A DNA stretch of 64,000 nucleotides from Streptomyces sp. MspMP-M5 (lineage in GTDB: Bacteria; Actinomycetota; Actinomycetes; Streptomycetales; Streptomycetaceae): the NCBI RefSeq assembly GCF_000373585.1, contig NZ_KB891877.1, positions 78,529 to 142,528 of the forward strand, in the 5' to 3' direction. The first letter of the stretch is position 1. Every line of letters starts with the position of its first letter. Below are positions 17,291 through 24,179 of the stretch, in pieces. The notes beneath the pieces are model-generated. The model had not been told where the DNA came from and did not search any database. It saw only the letters and a list, made by a program, of their open reading frames with translations. The position numbers and the translations under genes are program-made.

Positions 17291-18427
17291 TCAGTAGTGG
17301 CTGTTCATCGCGGTACGCACCTCGGCGAGGGTGGCCTCGGCCACGGCGTTGGCCCGCTCGTTGCCCTCGCGCAGGATGCGGCGGAGCAGGGCGCGGTCCT
17401 GCGCGTACGCGGCGCGGCGGGCGCGGAGCGGCGCCAGGTACTCGTTGACCGCCTCGGTCACGGTCCGCTTCAGGGCCGCGGCGCCCGCGGAGCCGATGTC
17501 GGCGGCGACCTGCTCGGGTGTCCGGCCCTGGCAGAGGGCCGCCAGGAGGAGCAGCGAGGACACCTCGGGGCGGGTGGCGGGGTCGTAGGTGATGTGGCGC
17601 TCGGCGTCGGTCTTCGCGCCCTTGATCAGCCGGGCGGTCTCGTCGGCGCCGGCGGCCAGGGTGAGGGCGTTGCCCCGGCTCTTGCTCATCTTGGTGCCGT
17701 CGGTGCCGAGCAGCAGCGGCGCGCTCGACAGCAAGGCGTCGGGCCGGGGGAAGACCGTGGAGCCGTTGCCGTAGCGGTCGTTGAAGCGGCGGGCGACGGT
17801 GCGGGTGAGTTCGAGGTGCGGAAGCTGGTCCTGGCCGACCGGGACGAGGTTGGCCTTGCAGAAGAGGATGTCAGCGGCCTGGTGGACGGGGTAGGTGAAC
17901 ATCAGGCCGCTGACGGCCGATTGGCGGGAGTGGCCGATCTCGTCCTTGACGGTGGGGTTGCGGTGGAGTTCGGCGACGGAGACCAGGCTGAGGAAGGGCA
18001 GCAGCAGCTGGTTGAGGGCGGGGACGGCGCTGTGTGTGAAGATCGTGCTGCGCGCCGGGTCCACGCCGACGGCGAGGTGGTCCAGGACGAGTTCCTCGAC
18101 GTACGCGGTCAGGTTCTCGGCCACATCGCGGTCGGTGAGCACCTGGTAGTCCGCGATGAGCACGAACAGCTCCGCGCCGAGGTTCTGCAGCCGTACCCGG
18201 TTGTGGAGCGTGCCGAAGTAGTGGCCCAGGTGCAGCCGTCCGGTGGGGCGGTCGCCGGACAGGATCCGGAACTGCCCGGGGTCGGTGCGGATCAGCTCTT
18301 CCAGCACCGCGGTGCGTTCCCGCGCGGCCGACGCCCCCAGCCGGTCGGGCGGAAGAGCCGAGGAGGCAGAGGCGGGAGTGGGGGCGGCATGGGCGTCGAG
18401 GTCCGCGAGCGGTGCCGTGGTGTTCAT
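17291..18427 (-). CDS. trpS: tryptophanyl-tRNA synthetase, attenuation-controlled
   Basis: A 378-residue class I aminoacyl-tRNA synthetase that charges tRNA-Trp. The HIGH-type motif is HLGH at residues 66-69 and the KMSKS motif is intact (GTDGTKMSKSRGN). The first 40 residues are an Ala/Pro-rich extension absent from compact bacterial TrpRS. Upstream lie a 13-residue leader peptide with two consecutive Trp codons and a terminator hairpin, the hallmark of ribosome-mediated attenuation. In S. coelicolor the auxiliary, indolmycin-resistant TrpRS is reported to be controlled this way, so this is probably that auxiliary enzyme rather than the housekeeping one (inference). The frame is open to 18523, but 18427 (MNTTAP) follows the attenuator. 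Confidence 0.93.
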   Translation of the reverse strand: MNTTAPLADLDAHAAPTPASASSALPPDRLGASAARERTAVLEELIRTDPGQFRILSGDRPTGRLHLGHYFGTLHNRVRLQNLGAELFVLIADYQVLTDRDVAENLTAYVEELVLDHLAVGVDPARSTIFTHSAVPALNQLLLPFLSLVSVAELHRNPTVKDEIGHSRQSAVSGLMFTYPVHQAADILFCKANLVPVGQDQLPHLELTRTVARRFNDRYGNGSTVFPRPDALLSSAPLLLGTDGTKMSKSRGNALTLAAGADETARLIKGAKTDAERHITYDPATRPEVSSLLLLAALCQGRTPEQVAADIGSAGAAALKRTVTEAVNEYLAPLRARRAAYAQDRALLRRILREGNERANAVAEATLAEVRTAMNSHY

Positions 18428-18491
18428 GGGGTCTCCTGGTGGTCGGTGGTGCCCGTCGGGACGGCGCCACCCCTGTTCCAGGGGACACGAA

Positions 18492-18517
18492 AAGGGCCGT
18501 CCGTCCGAACGGCCCTT
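18492..18517 (-). terminator. attenuator terminator upstream of trpS
   Basis: On the minus strand AAGGGCCGT and ACGGCCCTT are perfect 9-bp arms with an 8-base loop, followed by a short T run (TTTT), an intrinsic terminator. It lies between the leader peptide and the trpS start. Read-through is expected when ribosomes stall at the Trp codons. Confidence 0.85.
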
Positions 18518-18542
18518 GGTCATGCGTGAGAGGCGGCCGCTC

Positions 18543-18584
18543 CTACGAGGAGCGCCACCAGCTCAGGCACGACGACGGCTGCAT
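18543..18584 (-). CDS. trpS leader peptide with tandem Trp codons
   Basis: A 13-codon open frame reading MQPSSCLSWWRSS, stop TAG. The two adjacent TGG codons are residues 9 and 10. Its stop is 25 bases upstream of the terminator hairpin. A TATGAT box ends 6 bases before the ATG, so the transcript is probably leaderless and a ribosome loads at the very 5' end. Immediately overlapping the stop, GCTCC-TCGTA-GGAGC can form a small hairpin that may take part in the alternative antiterminator fold. The peptide itself is not expected to have a function beyond stalling. Confidence 0.82.
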   Translation of the reverse strand: MQPSSCLSWWRSS

Positions 18585-18590
18585 GGGCCC

Positions 18591-18596
18591 ATCATA
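18591..18596 (-). promoter_or_regulatory. -10 box of the trpS leader transcript
   Basis: On the minus strand TATGAT, close to the consensus TATAAT, sits 6 bases before the leader ATG. The -35 region is not obvious. Confidence 0.6.
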
Positions 18597-18660
18597 GGGG
18601 CCCGGTGCCGGCCGGCGGCCATGGACGGAGCAGCGGAGCTGCGAATCAGCTGACAGGGAC

Positions 18661-19584
18661 TCACTTTCCCTGTCGGCGGGCCTGCTTCAGTTCGCGGTCG
18701 ACGGCCCAGGCGTCGGCGACCGGCCCGAGGTGGTCGAGCTTGTCGGGGTTGAGCACCAGGCGGATGGCCTGGATCCGGCCGTCGAGCACGTCGAGGGTCA
18801 GGGCCTGGAGCACCCTGCCGTCCCGGTCGTGGAAGAGGGCGCCCGGCTGGCCGTTGATCTCCCGCGGCTCGGCGGTCACCTCGATCCGGGCCAGCCAGGG
18901 GAAGACGGAGGCCAGCAGCCGGGCCACGTTGTCGGCGCCGACGACGGCCCGGGCCAGCTGCGGGGTCCGGCCGCCGCCGTCGCCGGCCATCGACACCTCG
19001 GCGGCGAGCAGCTCCCGGAGGCCGTCGAGGTCGCCCTCGCGAAGGGCGCCGACGAACCGCGTCGCCAGCTCCTGGCGTTCCTGCCGGTCCGCCGCGAACC
19101 GCGGCCGCCCGTCCGCCATATGGCGCCGGGCGCGCACCAGCAGCTGGCGGCACGCCGCCTCCGCACGCCCCACCGCCGCGGCGACCTCGTCGAATCCAAA
19201 GCCGAAGACGTCCCGCAGCACGAACACCGCCCGCTCCAGCGGACTGAGCCGCTCCAGCAGCAACAGCGCCGCCATGGACACCGAGTCGGTCAGCTCCGCC
19301 GAGCGCACCGGGTCCTGGTACGGATCGCTCAGCAGCGGTTCGGGGAACCACGGGCCCACGTACTCCTCGCGCCGCACCCGCGCGGAGCGCAGCACGTCGA
19401 TCGAGATCCGGGTCACCGCGGTCGACAGGAAGGCCCTGGTCGAGTCGGGCCGGGTCGACGAGGCGTCGAAGCGCAGCCAGGTCTCCTGCACCGCGTCCTC
19501 GGCCTCGCCGACACTGCCCAGAATCCGGTAGGCGATCGAGAACAGCAGCGGCCGCAGCTCCTCGAATTCCTCGACCTTGCTCAT
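18661..19584 (-). CDS. ECF41-group RNA polymerase sigma factor (SigJ-like)
   Basis: A 307-residue extracytoplasmic-function sigma factor. Region 2 spans about residues 8-75 (AEDAVQETWLRF), region 4 about 105-165 (LSPLERAVFVLRDVFGFGFDEVA). A SnoaL-like C-terminal domain of about 110 residues follows. YVGPWFPEPL in the linker and NPDKL near the end are signatures of the ECF41 group, in which the C-terminal extension acts as a built-in anti-sigma or modulator. ECF41 genes usually sit beside a carboxymuconolactone-decarboxylase or oxidoreductase target; none is adjacent here. GGAGG is 7 bases before the ATG. Confidence 0.92.
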   Translation of the reverse strand: MSKVEEFEELRPLLFSIAYRILGSVGEAEDAVQETWLRFDASSTRPDSTRAFLSTAVTRISIDVLRSARVRREEYVGPWFPEPLLSDPYQDPVRSAELTDSVSMAALLLLERLSPLERAVFVLRDVFGFGFDEVAAAVGRAEAACRQLLVRARRHMADGRPRFAADRQERQELATRFVGALREGDLDGLRELLAAEVSMAGDGGGRTPQLARAVVGADNVARLLASVFPWLARIEVTAEPREINGQPGALFHDRDGRVLQALTLDVLDGRIQAIRLVLNPDKLDHLGPVADAWAVDRELKQARRQGK

Positions 19585-19639
19585 GCCGCATCCTCCCCCT
19601 GAGGCCCGGCCGCCCGGCGGCGGGTGCCGGCGCGGCCCC

Positions 19640-19660
19640 GGCCCGGTGATCGTCCGGGCC
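19640..19660. terminator. GC hairpin upstream of the sigma gene
   Basis: GGCCCGG and CCGGGCC are perfect 7-bp arms with a 7-base loop, between the HhH gene stop and the sigma-factor start. Confidence 0.45.
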
Positions 19661-19699
19661 GTCGGCAGGTCAGAGTAGCGCCCGGGCGCGGGGTCCGGC

Positions 19700-19726
19700 G
19701 GGGCCGCCCCGGCTCCTGGCGGCCCC
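19700..19726 (-). terminator. terminator of the HhH gene
   Basis: GGGGCCGCC and GGCGGCCCC are perfect 9-bp arms with a 9-base loop, about 15 bases beyond the stop codon of the gene ending at 19741. Confidence 0.6.
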
Positions 19727-19740
19727 GGGCCCGCTGCGCG

Positions 19741-20391
19741 CTACGCGGACTGCAGCTCCCTGACCGCCTGCTTGGACAGGCCGATGCGGGTCAGGGCCGC
19801 GGCCAGCCGGGCGTGGTCCTTCGGCGGCACCAAGTCACCGAGGCCGCGCGGGGTGTGCGGCAGGCCCAGTTCCTTCGCCGTCGCGCAGGCCCGCTCGTCG
19901 AAGTAGGGGCGCAGCGAGGGCCAGACCGCCTGGGCCTCGCGGCAGAAGATGTCCGCGCCGACCGGCCCGATCCGGGGGACCTCCCTGAGCAGTTCCCGGA
20001 GCTTCGCCCGGTCGCCGTCGGCCTCCTCCCGCATCCGCCGGAGGTCGCCGTGCCAGCGGTCCAGCACCAGGTCCGCCCCTTTGGCCAGGGCGGTCGCGGT
20101 GCTCTCGTCGTAGCGGACATAGTGGGCCCGGCCCAGGGCGTCGACCCGGTCCTGCCAGGCGGAGTCGGCCATCGCCCGTGGTGTGCGCCAACCCGCCGTG
20201 AACAGCTCGCGGGCGGCGTCGGTGGCGATCTCGGCCTTGATCCGGATCGAGCACAGCACCGTGAGGACCAGCAGCTGATACAGCGGTGCGGGCTTGTCGC
20301 GGAGCGTGATGCCGGCTTCCTCGGCGAAGGTCCGGCCGTGGTCGGACAGCAGCTCGGAGACGATCTCGGTGGTCTTCGCGGTTGTCTTCAT
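19741..20391 (-). CDS. endonuclease III-like HhH protein lacking catalytic Lys and Fe-S cysteines
   Basis: A 216-residue HhH-GPD superfamily protein. The helix-hairpin-helix is VPRIGPVGADIF at about residue 138, followed by the acidic site YFDERA. Compared with E. coli Nth, the catalytic Lys of the hairpin region is absent and there is no C-terminal Cys4 iron-sulfur cluster. If active it would be a monofunctional or altered glycosylase; it could also be a DNA-binding remnant. The start at 20391 sits in a 19-bp duplicated initiation region, with a second, out-of-frame ATG and ribosome site just upstream at 20410. It is downstream of the pyrimidine cluster on the same strand. Confidence 0.8.
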   Translation of the reverse strand: MKTTAKTTEIVSELLSDHGRTFAEEAGITLRDKPAPLYQLLVLTVLCSIRIKAEIATDAARELFTAGWRTPRAMADSAWQDRVDALGRAHYVRYDESTATALAKGADLVLDRWHGDLRRMREEADGDRAKLRELLREVPRIGPVGADIFCREAQAVWPSLRPYFDERACATAKELGLPHTPRGLGDLVPPKDHARLAAALTRIGLSKQAVRELQSA

Positions 20392-20421
20392 GGCGCACCT
20401 CTGTCTTCATGGTGCACCTCG
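20384..20421 (-). repeat. duplicated 19-bp translation start region
   Basis: Two tandem 19-base units (20384-20402, 20403-20421), each containing GAGGTGC and ATGAAGAC on the minus strand. The downstream ATG (20391) opens the HhH gene; the upstream ATG (20410) is 19 bases away and out of frame. Confidence 0.85.
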
Positions 20422-20479
20422 CGTCGGGCGGGCGCCGGGCGGGCGCCCCGCTCCCCCGCAGGGCGCCGCCCGGCCCCGT

Positions 20480-21496
20480 TCAGCGCTGCAGAGCGGGGAC
20501 GACGCTCGCGCCGTAGCCGTCGATGACCTGCTCGCGGGCGTCGTGCATGGCGTAGAGCGCGAACTGGTCGACGCCCAGGGCCTTCAGCCGGCGCAGCTTG
20601 TCGATGTGCTGTTCGGCGGTGCCGATGAGGCAGAAGCGGTCGACGATCTCGTCGGGGACGAAGGCGGTGTCCGGGTTCCCGGCGCGGCCGTGGTGGGCGT
20701 AGTCGTAGCCGTCGCGTTCCTTGATGTAGGCGGTGAGGGCCTCGGGGACGGCGGCGGAGTGCTCGCCGTAGCGGGCGACGAGGTCCGCGACGTGGTTGCC
20801 GACCATGCCGCCGAACCAGCGGCACTGCTCACGGGCGTGGGCCAGCGCGGCGGGCGAGGCGTCGTCGGTGAGGTAGGCGGGCGCGGCCACGCAGACCGTC
20901 ACCGACGACGGGTCGCGGCCGGCGGCGGTCGCGGCGTCCCGGACCGCCTTGACCATCCACTCCGTCAGATACGGGTCGGCGAGCTGGAGGATGAAGCCGT
21001 CGGCCTCCCGGCCGGCCAGGGCGAGCGCCTTGGGCCCGTACGCGGCCATCCACACCGGCAGGCGGCCGTCCCGTACCCAGGGGATGCGCAGGGTGCGCCC
21101 GTCCACCTCGGCCTCCCGGCCCTCCGCCAGTTCGCGGATGACGCGGGTCGCTTCCCCCAGCGTGGCCAGCGTGTTCGGCTTCCGGCCGGCCACCCGCATC
21201 GCCGAGTCGCCGCGGCCGATGCCGCACACCGTGCGGTTGCCGAACATGTCGTTGAGCGTGGCGAAGGTCGAGGCGGTCACCTCCCAGGTGCGGGTGCCCG
21301 GGTTCGTCACCATCGGTCCCACGACAAGGTCGGTGGTGTGTTCCAGGATCTGGCTGTAGATGACGAAGGGCTCCTGCCAGAGCACCGACGAGTCGAAGGT
21401 CCAGCCGTAGCGAAAGCCCTTGCTCTCCGCGCGCCGCATCAACTCGACGACCGTCGATGCGGGCGGGTCCGTCTGCAGGACGATTCCGAAATCCAC
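20480..21496 (-). CDS. LLM-class F420-dependent oxidoreductase of the pyrimidine cluster
   Basis: A 338-residue luciferase-like monooxygenase-fold protein, a group in actinobacteria that mostly uses F420 or FMN. It matches the subgroup repeatedly found in dihydropyrimidinase operons (VDFGIVLQTDPPASTVVELM start, VGPMVTNPGTRTWEVTAS, then GNRTVCGIGRGDSAMRVAGR). Its exact reaction is not established; one proposal is redox chemistry on a pyrimidine or its catabolite. The GTG start has AGGAGG 7 bases upstream and lies 11 bases after the dihydropyrimidinase stop, so the two are co-transcribed. Confidence 0.88.
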   Translation of the reverse strand: MDFGIVLQTDPPASTVVELMRRAESKGFRYGWTFDSSVLWQEPFVIYSQILEHTTDLVVGPMVTNPGTRTWEVTASTFATLNDMFGNRTVCGIGRGDSAMRVAGRKPNTLATLGEATRVIRELAEGREAEVDGRTLRIPWVRDGRLPVWMAAYGPKALALAGREADGFILQLADPYLTEWMVKAVRDAATAAGRDPSSVTVCVAAPAYLTDDASPAALAHAREQCRWFGGMVGNHVADLVARYGEHSAAVPEALTAYIKERDGYDYAHHGRAGNPDTAFVPDEIVDRFCLIGTAEQHIDKLRRLKALGVDQFALYAMHDAREQVIDGYGASVVPALQR

Positions 21497-21507
21497 GGTG
21501 GGGCCTC

Positions 21508-22899
21508 CTAGTGCAGGTACTGACAGGTGGCGCGCGGCATGTACTGGCCATGGCCGGCGCGCCCGGTGAACTTCCGCTGGTCGATGACGAGTTCGCCGCG
21601 CGACAGGACGGTCTCCACCCGGCCGGTGACGCGCTTGCCCTCGTATGCGGAGTAGTCGACGTTCATGTGGTGGGTGGCCGCCGAGAGGACCTGCTCGGCG
21701 GTCGGGTCGTAGACGACCACGTCCGCGTCGGCGCCGGGGGCGATGGTGCCCTTCTTGCCGTACAGGCCGAACATGCGGGCCGGGGTGGCGCAGGCGATCT
21801 CGATCCAGCGGCGGCGGGTGAGGTGCCCGTCGACGACCGCCTGGTGGAGCAGGTCCATGCGGTTCTCCACGCCGGGCAGACCGTTGGGGATCTTGGAGAA
21901 GTCGTCGCGGCCCAGCTCCTTCTGGCCGGCGAAGCAGAACGGGCAGTGGTCGGTGGAGACCACCTGGAGGTCGTCGGTGCGCAGGGCGCGCCACAGCGCC
22001 GCCTGGTGCTCACGGGGCCGCAGCGGGGTGCTGCACACGTACTTGGCGCCCTCGAAGTCGGGCTCGGCGAGGTTGTCCGTGGAGAGGTAGAGGTACTGCG
22101 GGCAGGTCTCCCCGAAGACGGGAAGTCCCAGGTCCCGGGCGGCGGTCAGCTCCGCGACGGCCTCCTGCGCCGCCACGTGGACCACGTACAGCGGGGCGCC
22201 GGCGACCCGCGCGAGCTGGATCGTGCGGTGCGTCGCCTCTGCCTCCAGCAGCGCCCGGCGCACCTCGCCGTGGTGGCGGGGTTCGGTCTCGCCCCGTTCC
22301 AGTGCCTGGCGCACCAGTACGTCGATGGCGATGCCGTTCTCGGCGTGCATCATGATCAACCCGCCGTTGTCGGCGGCGCGTTGCATCGCCCGCAGGATCT
22401 GCCCGTCGTCGCTGTAGAAGACGCCCGGGTAGGCGGTGAAGAGCTTGAACGAGGTCACGCCCTCGCCCACGAGCGCGTCCATCTCCCGCAGCGTCGAGGC
22501 GTTGACGTCGGAGAGGATCATGTGGAAGCCGTAGTCGATGGCGCACTGGGCGTCGGCCTTGGCGTGCCAGAGGTCCAGTCCCTCGCGCAGTGACTGGCCC
22601 ACCGACTGGATGGCGAAGTCGATGATGCTGGTGGTGCCGCCCCAGGCCGCCGCCCGGGTCGCGGACTCGAAGGTGTCGGACGAGACCGTCCCGCCGAACG
22701 GCATCTCGATGTGCGTGTGGACGTCGACGCCGCCCGGGATGACGTACTTGCCCGTCGCGTCGATGACGCGGTCGGCGGTCCACTCCTGTGTGCCGGAGGA
22801 GGCGACGGCCACGATGCGGCCGCCCTCGATCAGAACGTCCGCGTGCATTTCCTCGGCGGCGGTGATCACCAGTCCGCCCCGGACGACCGTACGGCTCAT
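21508..22899 (-). CDS. hydA: dihydropyrimidinase / D-hydantoinase
   Basis: A 463-residue amidohydrolase-superfamily enzyme that opens the ring of dihydrouracil or hydantoins. The metal ligands are visible: VDVHTHIEMPF near residue 60, the carboxylated-Lys segment SFKLFTAYPG near 150, MHAENG near 185, the His of YVVHVAAQEA near 240, and TDHCPF near 315. It performs the second step of reductive pyrimidine breakdown, giving N-carbamoyl-beta-alanine for the nitrilase-type gene at 25496. AGGGAG is about 5 bases before the ATG. It is first of a two-gene unit with the LLM oxidoreductase, and divergent from the gene at 23232. Confidence 0.93.
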   Translation of the reverse strand: MSRTVVRGGLVITAAEEMHADVLIEGGRIVAVASSGTQEWTADRVIDATGKYVIPGGVDVHTHIEMPFGGTVSSDTFESATRAAAWGGTTSIIDFAIQSVGQSLREGLDLWHAKADAQCAIDYGFHMILSDVNASTLREMDALVGEGVTSFKLFTAYPGVFYSDDGQILRAMQRAADNGGLIMMHAENGIAIDVLVRQALERGETEPRHHGEVRRALLEAEATHRTIQLARVAGAPLYVVHVAAQEAVAELTAARDLGLPVFGETCPQYLYLSTDNLAEPDFEGAKYVCSTPLRPREHQAALWRALRTDDLQVVSTDHCPFCFAGQKELGRDDFSKIPNGLPGVENRMDLLHQAVVDGHLTRRRWIEIACATPARMFGLYGKKGTIAPGADADVVVYDPTAEQVLSAATHHMNVDYSAYEGKRVTGRVETVLSRGELVIDQRKFTGRAGHGQYMPRATCQYLH

Positions 22900-23231
22900 C
22901 TCGGCTCCCTACCTGACGGCACGTCAAAGCTGGTCTACACCCGTAGATTCCGGACGGGAAGCAGACACCGTAGAAGCATGTCACCCAAGGTGGCAATACC
23001 GTGACGAAGGATCAGCCGGCGGTTGGATGTCGGGGCGGCGGTCAGCCGGGTGGTTGAACGGGGCGCGCGAGGGTTCGGGGGCCGGGGCCGGGAGGGGTGC
23101 GGGGGTGGCCGGATGGGCAGGTAACAGACTCCGGAACCCACAACTTCGAAAGTCATTGCGGAACCACACCTTCACAATCGGCACGAGGGACGTCAAAAAG
23201 CGCACAGATGACGTCAGAAAGGCGATGCGTC
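22900..23231. promoter_or_regulatory. divergent control region with repeated ACGTCA boxes
   Basis: A 332-base gap between hydA and the binding-protein-like gene. It holds ACGTCAAAG at 22921-22929, GACGTCAAAAAG at 23189-23200 and GACGTCAGAAAG at 23210-23221; the last two are 21 bases apart, two helical turns. A TCTAC-ACCC-GTAGA inverted repeat is at 22934-22947. Together they suggest binding sites for a pyrimidine-responsive regulator not encoded in the window. Confidence 0.5.
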
Positions 23232-24116
23232 ATGGAGCAGAGCACACCGTGGGAGTTCTCCGACGACCGCGGGCGCCTGGTGGTGGCCGGAGCACGGCCG
23301 GAACGGATCGTGGCGTACATACAGGCGGGAGCCACGCTGTGGGACCACGGCATCCGTCCGGTGGGCCTGTTCGGCTCCCAGCACGACGGGGTGGCGGCCG
23401 ACCCGGCCAAGGCCGGCGAGCTGCCGCTGGCCGAGATCGGCTACCTCGGCTCGGGCACCGCACTGCACCCGGACACCCTGCTGGCGGCCCGCCCGGACCT
23501 CGTGGTGGCGGTGACCTACGACGGCGAGCAGGTCTACGGACTGGAGGCGAAGACCGCACGGGAGGTGGAGGAAAAGGTCCCGGTGGCCACCGTCGCGGTG
23601 GGCCCGGGCCGCAGCCTGGCCGAGGTCCGGGAGCGCTTCGCGGCGCTGGCCGGCTCCCTGGGACAGGGCGAACCACTCACCATGGCACGGGAGTTGGACG
23701 CAGCAGAGGACGCGCTGCGGCAGGCGACCGGCGGCCCGGTCCGCCCGCGGGTGGTGGCACTGTCCCCCGCCGGGCCGGACAAGGTGCACCTGGCCCGGCC
23801 GGGCACCTGGCCGGACCTGCGGGCGCTGGCCGAGCACGGTGTCGAGCTGCCCGAGCCGGTGGCGGGCGCCGGCAGCAACTGGTCGACGGTCGGCTGGGCG
23901 GAGGCCGCCGCGCTCGCCCCGGACGTCGTCCTGATCGACGTACGGGCCAACGCCGCCCGGGTCGAGGCGCTGCGCACGGACGAGAACTGGCGGGCGCTCG
24001 AGGCCCGTGTGCGGCTGCTGCCGTGGAACCCGGAGGCACCGGTCAGCCGGCGCGCGCACACCCGCTTCTTCACCGAGGTGGCCGACGCGGTGCGGGCGGC
24101 CGCCGGCCGGAGATAG
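23232..24116 (+). CDS. siderophore-binding-protein-like protein without export signal
   Basis: A 294-residue protein with the helical-backbone metal-receptor (FhuD/BtuF-like) fold: RPERIVAYIQAGATLWDHGI near residue 17, LHPDTLLAARPDLVVA near 78, and WSTVGWAEAAALAPDVVLID near 220. Normal family members are exported lipoproteins of ABC importers. This one has neither signal peptide nor lipobox at the chosen start (23232, MEQSTPWEF), and no permease or ATPase gene is nearby. It sits within the pyrimidine cluster, convergent with the aminotransferase gene and divergent from hydA, so it may act in the cytoplasm as a binding or sensing protein (inference). Confidence 0.8.
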   Translation: MEQSTPWEFSDDRGRLVVAGARPERIVAYIQAGATLWDHGIRPVGLFGSQHDGVAADPAKAGELPLAEIGYLGSGTALHPDTLLAARPDLVVAVTYDGEQVYGLEAKTAREVEEKVPVATVAVGPGRSLAEVRERFAALAGSLGQGEPLTMARELDAAEDALRQATGGPVRPRVVALSPAGPDKVHLARPGTWPDLRALAEHGVELPEPVAGAGSNWSTVGWAEAAALAPDVVLIDVRANAARVEALRTDENWRALEARVRLLPWNPEAPVSRRAHTRFFTEVADAVRAAAGRR

Positions 24117-24135
24117 CGCCGGGAGGCCCGCGGTG

Positions 24136-24160
24136 CGCCGGGCGGGGACGGCACCCGGCG
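24136..24160. terminator. bidirectional hairpin between convergent genes
   Basis: CGCCGGG (24136-24142) and CCCGGCG (24154-24160), with an overlapping GGCGGGG/CCCCGCC pair (24141-24147, 24162-24168). It lies in the 63-base gap between the stops at 24116 and 24180. Confidence 0.55.
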
Positions 24161-24179
24161 GCCCCGCCCCGGACGCCCC

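Noticed and set aside
20403..20421. Translation of the HhH gene from ATG 20410
   Set aside because: That ATG opens a different frame whose product is Arg/His-rich noise; the HhH protein needs ATG 20391.
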